A stretch of DNA of 64,000 bases, taken from contig NZ_CP023564.1 of assembly GCF_002407065.1 (NCBI RefSeq), positions 3,472,001 to 3,536,000 on the forward strand. Direction: 5' to 3'. The DNA comes from Brachybacterium ginsengisoli. GTDB lineage: Bacteria; Actinomycetota; Actinomycetes; Actinomycetales; Dermabacteraceae. How positions within the stretch are numbered: the first letter of the stretch is position 1; each line of letters starts with the position of its first letter. Shown here in pieces: positions 49,598-58,394 of the stretch. Both the position numbers and the translations under genes were made by a program. Below the pieces are notes generated by a model. That model had not been told where the DNA came from. It worked only from the letters and a program-made list of their open reading frames with translations, and searched no databases.

Positions 49598-50110
49598 GTG
49601 ACCGAAGTGCACACGCTCGAGACGGCCCCGGCGACGCCGCGCGGCACGAGCCGACGCCCGTCGCGGCTCCTGCTCGTCGCCTCGACCGGTGGGCATCTCT
49701 CCCAGCTGGTCGCCATGCGCCGCTGGTGGGAGACCTTCGACCGGACCTGGGTCACCTTCGACAACCAGCACTCCGCAAGTGCGCTCGTCGGCGAGGACGT
49801 GATCCACGCCCACTCCCCCACGACCCGCAACGTCCCCAACGCCGTGCGCAACACGCTGCTCGCCCGCCGGGTGCTCAGCGAGCTCAGGCCCGATCTCGTG
49901 GTCTCCACGGGAGCAGGCGTGGCAGCCCCCTTCCTCGCCGTCGCCCATCGTCGCGGGATCCGGACGATGTACATCGAGGTCATCGATCGGATCACCTCAC
50001 GGACTCTGACCGGACGGATGGCGTACCCCTTCGTGGACCAGTTCGCGGTCCAATGGCCCGAGCAGAAGCACCTCTATCCCGGCGCCGCCGTGATCGGACC
50101 GACGCTATGA
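49598..50110 (+). CDS. Alg14-like glycosyltransferase subunit
   Basis: A 170-residue protein, the membrane-anchoring, acceptor-binding half of a split GT28 enzyme (PssD/Cps14F/EpsE type). The signature is LLLVASTGGHLSQLVAMRRWW near residue 24, with later RKLPDLVVSTGAG-like VVSTGAGVAAPFLAVAHRRG. A GTG start follows GAGAGG. The final base run overlaps the partner gene (ATGA). With that partner it adds one sugar to a lipid-linked precursor. Confidence 0.85.
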   Translation: MTEVHTLETAPATPRGTSRRPSRLLLVASTGGHLSQLVAMRRWWETFDRTWVTFDNQHSASALVGEDVIHAHSPTTRNVPNAVRNTLLARRVLSELRPDLVVSTGAGVAAPFLAVAHRRGIRTMYIEVIDRITSRTLTGRMAYPFVDQFAVQWPEQKHLYPGAAVIGPTL

Positions 50111-50679
50111 CGACACGGATCTTCGTCAGCGTCGGCACCGACCACCACCCGTTCACACGTCTTCTCGACTGGATCGACGAGTGGATGGACGATCGGTCTC
50201 CGGCGGGCTCGGGCATCCACCTCGTGGTGCAGCACGGTGCGGCCCGCCCGTCGCGCCACGGCACCAACCACGAGCTGCTCGGCGCTGACGATCTGCATGC
50301 GCAGTACGAGGCTGCCGACCTGGTGATCTCCCAGGTCGGTCCGGGGACCATCGCCGACGCGAACCGCGCGGGGCTGCTCCCGATCGTGGTCCCGCGCGAT
50401 CCGTCGCTCGGCGAGGTCGTCGACGACCACCAGGTGGCCTTCGGCGAGTTCATGGCCGACCGCGGCCGCTGCCGCTGCGTGCGCACCCGCGCGCAGTTCC
50501 GCACCGAGCTGGAGCAGCGACTGCTGACTCCGTCCCCCGTGATCGAGGCCCGCAGCACCGATGAGCTCCCCGAGCGGACGGCGGACGCGCTGTCCGAACT
50601 CGCCCGCACCGTCCTGGACTCCCCACGACGCCGAGTGACGGCACGGCGGCTGGTCACCGCGGTGCTGCGAGTCACCTGA
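50107..50679 (+). CDS. Alg13-like glycosyltransferase subunit
   Basis: A 190-residue protein, the catalytic half that binds the nucleotide sugar. IFVSVGTDHHPFTRL at the start and LVISQVGPGTIADANRAGLLPIVVPRD later match the GT28 C-terminal domain. ATGA overlap with the Alg14-like gene supports complex formation. Sugar donor unknown. The last 40 residues are a basic helix. Confidence 0.85.
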   Translation: MTTRIFVSVGTDHHPFTRLLDWIDEWMDDRSPAGSGIHLVVQHGAARPSRHGTNHELLGADDLHAQYEAADLVISQVGPGTIADANRAGLLPIVVPRDPSLGEVVDDHQVAFGEFMADRGRCRCVRTRAQFRTELEQRLLTPSPVIEARSTDELPERTADALSELARTVLDSPRRRVTARRLVTAVLRVT

Positions 50680-50784
50680 TCAGGCGGCACCCCCGACATG
50701 ACCACCATCGACCCCTGGAGCCGAGCACCGTCGTCGCATCGCGGCACACGCATCGCAGCGTCCGCTCCCAGCACGGAGAGACCC

Positions 50785-51525
50785 ATGAACCCTCAGACCC
50801 TGACCGCGCCCACGACCCGACGACTTCCCCTCGCGGAGTCGCTCCGGCTCCTCGACGCGGCGCAGAAGCCCGGGACCGGCGTCCCGGCGTACACGCGTTG
50901 GGTGAACCGACGTATCGCCCGCTACCTGTGCGCGCTCGCCGAACGCGTGGGCGCCACGCCCTCCGCGGTCTCCGTGGCGAGCATCCTGGTCACCTTCTCC
51001 GGTCTGGCGGCCTTCCTGCTGCTCCGATCGACGCCGGTGATCGCCGGGATCTCCGCCGCCATCCTGCTCGCGCTGGGATATGCGCTGGACTCCGCCGACG
51101 GACAGCTCGCCCGGCTGCAGGGGACGTCCAGCCTGCAGGGCGAGTGGCTGGACCACACGCTGGATGCCCTGCGCCTTCCGGCGGTGCATCTGACCATCGC
51201 CGCCGGCTTCCTCCTGCACGACCTCCCCGTGCTGGCCGTGGCCGCCGCGGCCTTCTCGGTGATCGCCTCGGCCGGCTTCCTCAGCCAGAACCTCGGCGGG
51301 CTGCTGCGGGACCGCTCGCGGTCCCAGCGCACGGTGACCCGCCGTCACCAGTCATGGCTCCTGCTGCCCGCCGACCCCGGGGTCCTGTGCTGGGCCTTCG
51401 CGCTCTGGCCCCTGCTCCCGCTCTTCGGCGCGGCCTACCTCGCGCTGCTCCTCACCAATCTTCTGCACATCACCCTCTCCACCCGGCGTCGCTGGGCGGA
51501 GCTCGGCGAAGGAGCACGCCCATGA
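50785..51525 (+). CDS. CDP-alcohol phosphatidyltransferase-family enzyme
   Basis: A 246-residue membrane enzyme with about six spans. The catalytic signature DxxDGxxARx8GxxxDxxxD is complete from D102 to D127 (DSADGQLAR then GEWLDHTLD). GGAGAG lies 4 bases before the ATG. Together with the TagD-like gene at 49102, it suggests that a polyol phosphate is added to a lipid or glycan in this cluster. Several lipids could be acceptors; the product is unproven. Confidence 0.85.
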   Translation: MNPQTLTAPTTRRLPLAESLRLLDAAQKPGTGVPAYTRWVNRRIARYLCALAERVGATPSAVSVASILVTFSGLAAFLLLRSTPVIAGISAAILLALGYALDSADGQLARLQGTSSLQGEWLDHTLDALRLPAVHLTIAAGFLLHDLPVLAVAAAAFSVIASAGFLSQNLGGLLRDRSRSQRTVTRRHQSWLLLPADPGVLCWAFALWPLLPLFGAAYLALLLTNLLHITLSTRRRWAELGEGARP

Positions 51526-52454
51526 GCACCGTCCCCGCCTCCCCCTCCGTGACCACGGTGATCGCGACGCATGGCCGCGGCGAGCTCCTGCGCCGAGCGA
51601 TCCGCTCGATCGCCGCGCAGGAGTACGACGGACCACTGGAGATCCTCGTGGTCTTCGACCAGAGCGAGATCGATCCTCTCGAGGACCTCCGCGCCGAGCT
51701 CCCCGCAGGTCCTACCATCGCCCTGCACGAGAACACCCGCGCGGCCGGGCTCGCCGGAGCGCGGAACACCGGCATCGCCGCGGCCGAGGGTGCACTCGTC
51801 GCGTTCTGCGACGACGACGACGAGTGGGCGCCCGGGAAGCTCGCGGCGCAGGTGGCCCTCTGGGACGAGCGCCCCGAGGCCGCGGTGATCGCCGCGGGGA
51901 TCACGATCGTCACCGTGGACGGATCGATCGATCGCCGCCCGCCGATGCTCACCACTCGGACCGATCTGCTGCGCTCCCGCGTGGGCGAGCTGCATCCGTC
52001 CTCATTCCTCTTCCGGCGCGCGGACCTGCTCTCGCTGCCCGGCGGGGTCGATGAGGAGATCCCCTTCGGGTACGGCGAGGACTACGACTTCCTGCTGCGC
52101 ATCACCGAGCTCGGCCCGGTCGCGAGCGTCCCTGAGGAACTGGTCATCGTGCACTGGGACCGCACGTCCTACTTCGCCGGTCGGTGGGAGCGCATGGCGC
52201 AGGGGCTCAGCTACCTCGTCACCAAGCACCCCGGCCTCCTGCAGGACAGCCGCAACGCCGCCCGCATGTGCGGTCAGGTCGCGTTCGCGCTCGCCGCCGC
52301 CGGCGAGTACGCCGAGGCCCGCAGCTGGACCCGTCGGACGCTCCGGCATCGTCCGCTGGAGCCCCGTGCCTGGCTCGCGATGCTGACCATGACCCGTCTG
52401 GTCACACCTCAGCAGACCATCGCGGCGCTGAACCGTCGGGGGCGAGGGATATGA
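51522..52454 (+). CDS. Family 2 glycosyltransferase
   Basis: A 310-residue GT-A enzyme. SVTTVIATHGRGELLRRAI starts the Rossmann half; the DxD-type motif is FCDDDDEW (97-101). The acceptor region has FGYGEDYDFLLRI, with the catalytic base likely in GED. A helical tail of about 90 residues follows. AAGGAG lies 7 bases before the ATG; ATGA overlap couples it to the CDP-alcohol enzyme. Sugar and linkage unknown. Confidence 0.85.
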   Translation: MSTVPASPSVTTVIATHGRGELLRRAIRSIAAQEYDGPLEILVVFDQSEIDPLEDLRAELPAGPTIALHENTRAAGLAGARNTGIAAAEGALVAFCDDDDEWAPGKLAAQVALWDERPEAAVIAAGITIVTVDGSIDRRPPMLTTRTDLLRSRVGELHPSSFLFRRADLLSLPGGVDEEIPFGYGEDYDFLLRITELGPVASVPEELVIVHWDRTSYFAGRWERMAQGLSYLVTKHPGLLQDSRNAARMCGQVAFALAAAGEYAEARSWTRRTLRHRPLEPRAWLAMLTMTRLVTPQQTIAALNRRGRGI

Positions 52455-53167
52455 CGACCCGTCGCCGCCGGCTCCTCGTCCTGCTGGCCCTGCTCACGGC
52501 CGCGGTGGTGATCGCCGGCCTCGTGCTCACCGACGGACGCCAGGAGACAGGGACCGACGCCGAGGCCGGCGACACCTCCGCCTTCGACCCCTCGGTCCCC
52601 ACCAGCACGCAGACGCCTCCGCCCGCGGACTCGGCATCGCCGACCGAGGAGCCGTCGGACGCACCGAGCGATCCCGCCGACCCCACCGACGGCCCCACCA
52701 CCGCGGACGGCGATCCCGGGGTCCCGGATCTCACCCCAGAGCAGGACGCGGAGATCACCGCCGGGACGTCCGACGTGCTCGACAAGGTGCTGGAGGAGAC
52801 GGCGCCGATCGATCCCGCGGCCCCGGCGGATGTGGTCGGGGAGCTCTCGGGCCTCGCCGCGCAGGGATACCTCAGCGAGATCGAGGCCGAGCGCCTCGAG
52901 TTCGAGGCGGAGGGATGGACCCGCAGCGGCTCCTACTCGTACACCGATGCCGAGGTCATCGATCACTCGTCGACGGGCACCGGGGAGGTCGCCACGGTGC
53001 GCGTCTGCGTCGACTCCTCGGCGCTCGTCGTCCGCCGAGCCGACGGCGGTGAGATCGAGGCGCCCGCGGCGAGCACGCGCTCCTGGAACCTCTTCGTCTT
53101 CGAGCGATCCGACTCCGCCGGCTGGCGGCTCGTCGGCCGCTCGTTCCCCGACAACCCCGCTTGCTGA
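52451..53167 (+). CDS. Membrane-anchored or secreted Asp/Pro-rich protein
   Basis: A 238-residue protein. An N-terminal anchor (LLVLLALLTAAVVIAGLVL, residues 8-26) is followed by about 60 residues of Pro/Asp/Thr linker (PSDAPSDPADPTDGP). The folded C-terminal part (about 95-238) has beta-rich character and two Cys (VRVCVDSS, and a last-residue Cys). It resembles small extracellular domains but no family is certain. ATGA overlap with the GT2 gene. It may assist polymer export or attachment. Confidence 0.65.
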   Translation: MTTRRRRLLVLLALLTAAVVIAGLVLTDGRQETGTDAEAGDTSAFDPSVPTSTQTPPPADSASPTEEPSDAPSDPADPTDGPTTADGDPGVPDLTPEQDAEITAGTSDVLDKVLEETAPIDPAAPADVVGELSGLAAQGYLSEIEAERLEFEAEGWTRSGSYSYTDAEVIDHSSTGTGEVATVRVCVDSSALVVRRADGGEIEAPAASTRSWNLFVFERSDSAGWRLVGRSFPDNPAC

Positions 53168-53187
53168 CCAGCAGAGGAATCACGCCG

Positions 53188-56100
53188 ATGTCCGCTCTCA
53201 CCGCCCTTCTGGAAGCAGTCCCCGTCCGCCGAGCCCTGCGGGCGCTGTTCGGACTCCTGGCCTCCGGCGTCGTGCTCGTCCCCCTGGGGGCCCTGGCCGA
53301 CCCGAGCATCGAGGCACCGCGAGATCGTGACCCTCGCGTCATGCAGACGGTCTCCGCTCCCGACGCTGTCGCGGCGACGTCCGTCGCCCCCGAACCCGAC
53401 GGCCTCGGCGAGGGCACAGCGGCGGCCTCGTGCTGGGAGATCAAGCAGCGGAACCCCGCCTCCGCGGACGGCGTCTACTGGCTCGTCACCCCCACGCTCG
53501 GCACCCCGCAGCAGTTCTACTGCGACCAGACCACTGCAGGAGGCGGCTGGGTGCTCGTCGGCCGCGGCCGCGAGAACTGGACCCAGAGCAACGAAGGACG
53601 CCTGACCTCCGTGGACGTCGCACAGACGCCGTCCGGACCCTCCGCCTTCTCGCCCGCGCAGCTGCCCTCCGACACCATCGACGGCCTGCTGGACGACGAG
53701 CGGGTCGACGCGCTGGCCGACGGCGTGCGGCTGCGCCGCGCCCGCAGCATCGACGGCGGTACGTGGCAGGAGGTGCGGTTCACATACGGCACTCCGCGCG
53801 ATGACTGGTCATGGCAGTTCGCAGGGTCCCAGTCGGTCCGCACGTGGTCGATGGACTCGAGCTCGGGCAGCGGCGGCACCACCGGGAGCTTCGGCGCCGA
53901 CAGCTCGTACCGGCGCCTGGACACGAACGTCGACGGGACTCGCGGGTGGGCACGAGGCTTCTCCTACGGCTCGTCCGCGCGGGGCAGCTCGAGCTCGAGC
54001 TCCTACCTCTGGGCAGCCTCCTCCACCGCCGGCTACCCACGGCCGTTCACCCAGGTCTTCCTCCGCCCTCGACTGATGAGCCAGAACATCTTCTCGCCCA
54101 TCCCGGACACCGGTCTTCCCGCGAGCACCGGGGTCGCCACCGCCCAGAGCTACCCCGTGGCGTCGCCCTGGGGGGTCAGCGGCCTCGGCGCCGCCGGCAG
54201 CGGCGAGCTGAACACGGAGGTGGCGGACTTCGCAGAGTCCGACGGGGTGATGTACGTGGGCGGGAACTTCCGCTACGTCCAGCGCGACGCCGCCGGCTCC
54301 GGCCGCGTGGAGCAGAGCTACCTCGCGGCGTTCGACGTCACCACCGGCGAGTGGTTATCGAGCTTCCGCCCCACCTTCGACAACCAGGTCAAGGCACTCG
54401 CCGTGCTCCCCGACGGTCGGATCGCCGTGGGCGGAGCCTTCAGCACCGCCAACGGACAGTCGTCGCCGTCGTTCGCCGTGATCGACCCGACCACCGGGGC
54501 CTCCGACCCGGCCGTGACGACCCGGGTCATCAACTACACCGGCGGCACGCCTCCGGCCATCCGTTCGATGGATGTGCAGGACGGTTACCTGTACCTCGGT
54601 GGTCGCTTCACGCACCTGACCGGCAGCGGTGTCACCTCCGAGGTCTATCAGCGCAACATCGGACGGCTGAGCGCCACGACCCTCGCCCCGGTCCCCGGCT
54701 GGAATCCGATGCTCGACGGCACGGTCGTGTCCGTGGATGCCTCCGCGCACGGCGACCGGGTGTACGCCGCCGGATACTTCGGGCTGAGCAGGTGGACCGA
54801 GGCGACCGAGCGAGCAGGAGCGTTCACCGCCGACGACGCGACGGTCATCCCCTGGCATGTCGACTTCTCGAATCGCGACAACGGCCGCACCGGCTACCAG
54901 CAGGCCGTCCGGGAGGTCGGCGACAGGGTGTGGCTGGGCGGCTCAGAGCACATGCTGTTCAGCTACAACCGCAGCACCATGCAGGAGATGAGCACGAACA
55001 TCGCGCAGAACGGCGGCGACTTCCAGGCCATCAGCCCCTACGGGGACGACGGCCTCGCCGCCGGGTGCCACTGCTCGGAGAACATCTATCAGGGAGCCCG
55101 CCGCTGGCCGGACGTCGGCACCTTCTCCCGGGTCGAGCACATCGAGCAGACGGGGATCTGGCGAGCCTCCGACGGCGCGTTCGTCCCCGAGTTCAGTCCA
55201 CAGGTGAGCCTGCGCAGCGGGTACGGCACCTGGGCGATCGAAGAGGCCTCGGACGGCTCCCTGTGGGTGGGAGGTGACTACACCTACGCCCGCCTGCCCA
55301 ACACTCAGAACCGATGGACCGGGGCGTTCGTCCGGTTCGCCCCGACGGACACCACCGCCCCGAGCACTCCTCGAGGCCTGACCGCCTCGAGCACCTCGGG
55401 CGTTGACCAGTTGAGCTGGGAAGAGGTCACCGGCAGCACCTACGAGGTCCTCCGCAACGACCGCGTCGTGGCCACCACGACAGCCGCCTCGACGCAGCTG
55501 CCCGCCACCAGCGGAGCACAGTACTTCGTGCGTTCCGTGGACCGGGCCGGAAACCGCTCGGCCACGAGCCATGCCGTCGTCCCGGAAGAGGTGGACCCGG
55601 GCACCCTTCCGACAGTGGTCATCCCCGAGGGGTCGGACTGGGCTCATTACTACGAGACCGGCGCCCCGGCACCGACGTGGAAGGACACCACCTTCGACGA
55701 CACCGCCTGGACCACGAGCCCCGCCCCGCTGGGCTGGGGCAGCTCCTCCATCGCCACCACGCTCACCGCTCCCGGCACCAAGCCGCTGACCGCTTATTTC
55801 CGCCGCGCCTTCACCCTCGACGACGCCACCCGGATCGCCGCCCTGACCCTCACCACCCGAGCCGACGACGGCATCGTGCTCTACGTCAACGGCACCGAGA
55901 TCGGCCGATCCAACATGCCCACCGGCGCCATCCACCACGGCACCTACGCCACCGCAGCACCCCGCACCTCCGACGCCATCGCCACCCCCCTCACCCTCAC
56001 CGCTCCCGGAAGCCTCCTTCTCACCGGCGAGAACGTCATCACCGCCGAGGTCCACCTGAACTACCGCAGCACCCCGACCCTCAGCTACGACCTCCAGGCC

Positions 56101-57081
56101 GAACTCGTCCCCGGCGTGCAGACGGGCGCTCGGACGCAGGCGCTCGCTCCTGTCGACGCTGCGGCCGAAGGAGCCGATCCGGCGGAGGAGCCTGCCGGCC
56201 AGGAGGCTCCGGACGAGCCGCCCGCCGCCGACCCGGGCGACGACGTCGAGCCGACGTCCGACCCCCAGCCGGCCGGTGCGGCCGCCGAGGAGCCCGGTGT
56301 CTCCGGGCCCGAAGTTCCCGGGCCCGAAGTTCCCGGGCCCGAAGTTTCCGAGCCCGAAGTTTCCGCGCCCGGTGTCTCCGGACCCGTCGCGGATGCTCCT
56401 GAAGCCGAGGACGCGACGCCGGAACCGCCGCCGTCCGCCGGCGTGAGCGATCAGGAGTCGGATTCCGTCTGCGCCTCGACGGCACCGGAGCCTGTCGATG
56501 GCAAGAGGGCAGACCCTGGCGCCGTTCCGGAGGACCCGGACGAGGTGATCACTCCAGGGAGCGACTGGGCCCTCGACTGCAGTCCCTCGGCGACCGAGGT
56601 CTCCGGGGCGGACTGGACGTCACCGGGCTTCGACGACTCCACCTGGCCCCACGGCACGGCCCCGCTCGGAGCGGGAGACCCCGAGAACGAGCTGGGCACC
56701 GGCCCCGTCCACGGGGACCCAGCGCCTCGAGCCGCCCGATACCGGCACACGTTCACGATCACCAGCCTCAGCGGTGTCGACTCCCTCGAGCTGACGGTCC
56801 CGGCGAACGCGACGTACATGCTCCGCATCAACGGCGTCGATGCCGGGCGGGTGGATCCGCAGGACGAGCAGGCCGAGGGCGTGCAGGTCGAGGACGCGCC
56901 GTCGACGGACCCGGGCGCCGACTCCTCGGGAGTCGCCGGTCCTCAGGAGACCGTCCTGATCCCGGTGTCCCTCCTGGTCGAAGGCGAGAACACGCTCTCC
57001 GTGGAGATCCTCCCCGGGGCGACGCACGCCCCAGATGCCACCTTCGACGCTCGTGGCACCCTGGCGAAGGACCCACAATGA
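53188..57081 (+). CDS. Giant secreted protein with fibrinogen-like, propeller, Fn3 and lectin-like domains
   Basis: A 1297-residue exported protein. Signal peptide: residues 1-37 (cut after LGALA). A fibrinogen-C-terminal-like domain begins at C82 (SCWEIKQRNPASADGVYW, then QFYCDQTTAGGGWVLVG, C112). Residues 320-715 carry beta-propeller repeats of the delta-60 kind (VGGNFRY, VGGAFST, LGGRFTHL, VGGDYTY). An Fn3 domain lies near 720-800, and a carbohydrate-binding-like beta-sandwich at 825-975. A Pro/Glu/Val spacer with six 5-residue repeats follows, then a second sandwich. Start: ATG at 53188, after AGAGGA; the TTG upstream is unlikely. No sortase or anchor motif. It probably binds the extracellular polymer or matrix. 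Confidence 0.75.
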   Translation: MSALTALLEAVPVRRALRALFGLLASGVVLVPLGALADPSIEAPRDRDPRVMQTVSAPDAVAATSVAPEPDGLGEGTAAASCWEIKQRNPASADGVYWLVTPTLGTPQQFYCDQTTAGGGWVLVGRGRENWTQSNEGRLTSVDVAQTPSGPSAFSPAQLPSDTIDGLLDDERVDALADGVRLRRARSIDGGTWQEVRFTYGTPRDDWSWQFAGSQSVRTWSMDSSSGSGGTTGSFGADSSYRRLDTNVDGTRGWARGFSYGSSARGSSSSSSYLWAASSTAGYPRPFTQVFLRPRLMSQNIFSPIPDTGLPASTGVATAQSYPVASPWGVSGLGAAGSGELNTEVADFAESDGVMYVGGNFRYVQRDAAGSGRVEQSYLAAFDVTTGEWLSSFRPTFDNQVKALAVLPDGRIAVGGAFSTANGQSSPSFAVIDPTTGASDPAVTTRVINYTGGTPPAIRSMDVQDGYLYLGGRFTHLTGSGVTSEVYQRNIGRLSATTLAPVPGWNPMLDGTVVSVDASAHGDRVYAAGYFGLSRWTEATERAGAFTADDATVIPWHVDFSNRDNGRTGYQQAVREVGDRVWLGGSEHMLFSYNRSTMQEMSTNIAQNGGDFQAISPYGDDGLAAGCHCSENIYQGARRWPDVGTFSRVEHIEQTGIWRASDGAFVPEFSPQVSLRSGYGTWAIEEASDGSLWVGGDYTYARLPNTQNRWTGAFVRFAPTDTTAPSTPRGLTASSTSGVDQLSWEEVTGSTYEVLRNDRVVATTTAASTQLPATSGAQYFVRSVDRAGNRSATSHAVVPEEVDPGTLPTVVIPEGSDWAHYYETGAPAPTWKDTTFDDTAWTTSPAPLGWGSSSIATTLTAPGTKPLTAYFRRAFTLDDATRIAALTLTTRADDGIVLYVNGTEIGRSNMPTGAIHHGTYATAAPRTSDAIATPLTLTAPGSLLLTGENVITAEVHLNYRSTPTLSYDLQAELVPGVQTGARTQALAPVDAAAEGADPAEEPAGQEAPDEPPAADPGDDVEPTSDPQPAGAAAEEPGVSGPEVPGPEVPGPEVSEPEVSAPGVSGPVADAPEAEDATPEPPPSAGVSDQESDSVCASTAPEPVDGKRADPGAVPEDPDEVITPGSDWALDCSPSATEVSGADWTSPGFDDSTWPHGTAPLGAGDPENELGTGPVHGDPAPRAARYRHTFTITSLSGVDSLELTVPANATYMLRINGVDAGRVDPQDEQAEGVQVEDAPSTDPGADSSGVAGPQETVLIPVSLLVEGENTLSVEILPGATHAPDATFDARGTLAKDPQ
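56290..56385 (+). repeat. 15-base tandem repeat coding EPGVS/GPEVP units
   Basis: Six 15-base units (consensus GGGCCCGAAGTTCCC) run in frame. They encode (G/E/A)P(E/G)V(P/S), a stiff spacer between two sandwich domains. Copy number may vary among strains. Confidence 0.8.
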
Positions 57082-58394
57082 CCACGACCAGGATCGCGCT
57101 CGGTCGTGTGCCGATCACACGGAGCACCGCGAGGACAGGACGGACCACCGGCGGACCCGGCGTGCCGTCCCCCCTGCCCGCCTGGCCGCTGCTCGCCCTG
57201 ATGTACGGCTTCCCGATCTTCTGGGCGACCGGCACATCGCTCTTCGCCCCGGTCGCCCTGGGCGCGGTCATGGGGACCTTTCTCCTGCTGCGGGGCCGAG
57301 TGCGCACCTCTCCGGGCGTGCTGTGCTGGTTCGCCTTCCTGGCATGGGTCGCCGTCTGCGCCGCCTCGGTCACCGGGGTCATGCAGCTGATCGGATTCGG
57401 TCAGCGCGCCGCAGACCTGCTCGCCGTCGGAATCGCCTTCGTCTACTTCGTCAACGCGCGCGCATCGATCTCGCTCACGCAGGTGCTCCGCGGCTTCACC
57501 GTCATCTGGGCGACGGTCGTGGTGCTCGGGATCCTGGCCACCCAGTTCCCTGACTTCAGACTCACCACGCCCCTCTCACGAATCATTCCGGGATCGCTCC
57601 TCGGGAACGAGCTCGTCCGCGAGCTGGTCCTTCCGCGCCTCGCCGAGGTGCAGGAGCCCTGGGGAGCCGAGGAGCCGTTCGTGCGACCCGCCGCACCGTT
57701 CCCCTATACGAACTCCTGGGGGATGGCGTACGCGCTCCTCACCCCTGTGATGGTCTTCGTCTGGACCCGGCTGAGCAGTTGGGCGGGCCGCATCCTGCTC
57801 GCCATCGCGCTGGTGGCCTCGTTGTACCCGGCGGCCCAGACCAGCAACCGCGGGATGCTCCTCGCGCTGGCGATGTTCGCCCTCCTCATCGCCGGACGGT
57901 TCGTGCTCGCAGGGAGCCTCCGGACCGGGATCACGGTGATCGGTCTGCTGGGGCTCGCCACGCTCGGCGCAGCAGCTGGCGGAGTGTTCTCCGCCATCGC
58001 AGAGCGGCAGGAGGTCTCCCACACGACCTCGGGACGCGGCGCCATCTACGAGGCGACGTTCGAGAAGGTCCTGCAGTCACCGATCGTCGGATGGGCGACG
58101 CCCGGGATGGACCCGACCATCGGCATCGCCCTCGGTACGCAGGGGTATGCGTGGACCCTCCTGTACTCGTACGGATTCATCGGCATCCTCCTCTTCTACG
58201 TCTTCCTGGCACGGGTGATCACCGCGTCATGGCACCTCCGGGATCCGGCCTCCCATGTCTTCCTGAGCCTCGTCATCACCGTGGCGCTGACCATCTGGTT
58301 CTACGGCCTGGGGGTCACCCAGTGCCTGATCCTGCTCATGGCCGCAGCAGTGCTCAGCCGCAGCGTCATGGACGAGGAGGCCGCCGATGGTTGA
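57078..58394 (+). CDS. Wzy/O-antigen-ligase-like polymerase
   Basis: A 438-residue protein with about 10-12 membrane spans. A large extracytoplasmic loop of roughly 70 residues carries RPAAPFPYTNSWGMAYAL, typical of the Wzy_C (O-antigen ligase) family; SNRGMLLALAMF comes after it. ATGA overlap with the large secreted protein gene. It probably joins repeat units into chains outside the membrane, with the flippase that follows. Confidence 0.8.
   Translation: MTTTRIALGRVPITRSTARTGRTTGGPGVPSPLPAWPLLALMYGFPIFWATGTSLFAPVALGAVMGTFLLLRGRVRTSPGVLCWFAFLAWVAVCAASVTGVMQLIGFGQRAADLLAVGIAFVYFVNARASISLTQVLRGFTVIWATVVVLGILATQFPDFRLTTPLSRIIPGSLLGNELVRELVLPRLAEVQEPWGAEEPFVRPAAPFPYTNSWGMAYALLTPVMVFVWTRLSSWAGRILLAIALVASLYPAAQTSNRGMLLALAMFALLIAGRFVLAGSLRTGITVIGLLGLATLGAAAGGVFSAIAERQEVSHTTSGRGAIYEATFEKVLQSPIVGWATPGMDPTIGIALGTQGYAWTLLYSYGFIGILLFYVFLARVITASWHLRDPASHVFLSLVITVALTIWFYGLGVTQCLILLMAAAVLSRSVMDEEAADG

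Noticed and set aside
56290..56385. Frameshift or assembly error in the Pro/Glu/Val repeat
   Set aside because: Units are in frame multiples of 15 bases and the downstream domain continues in the same frame.
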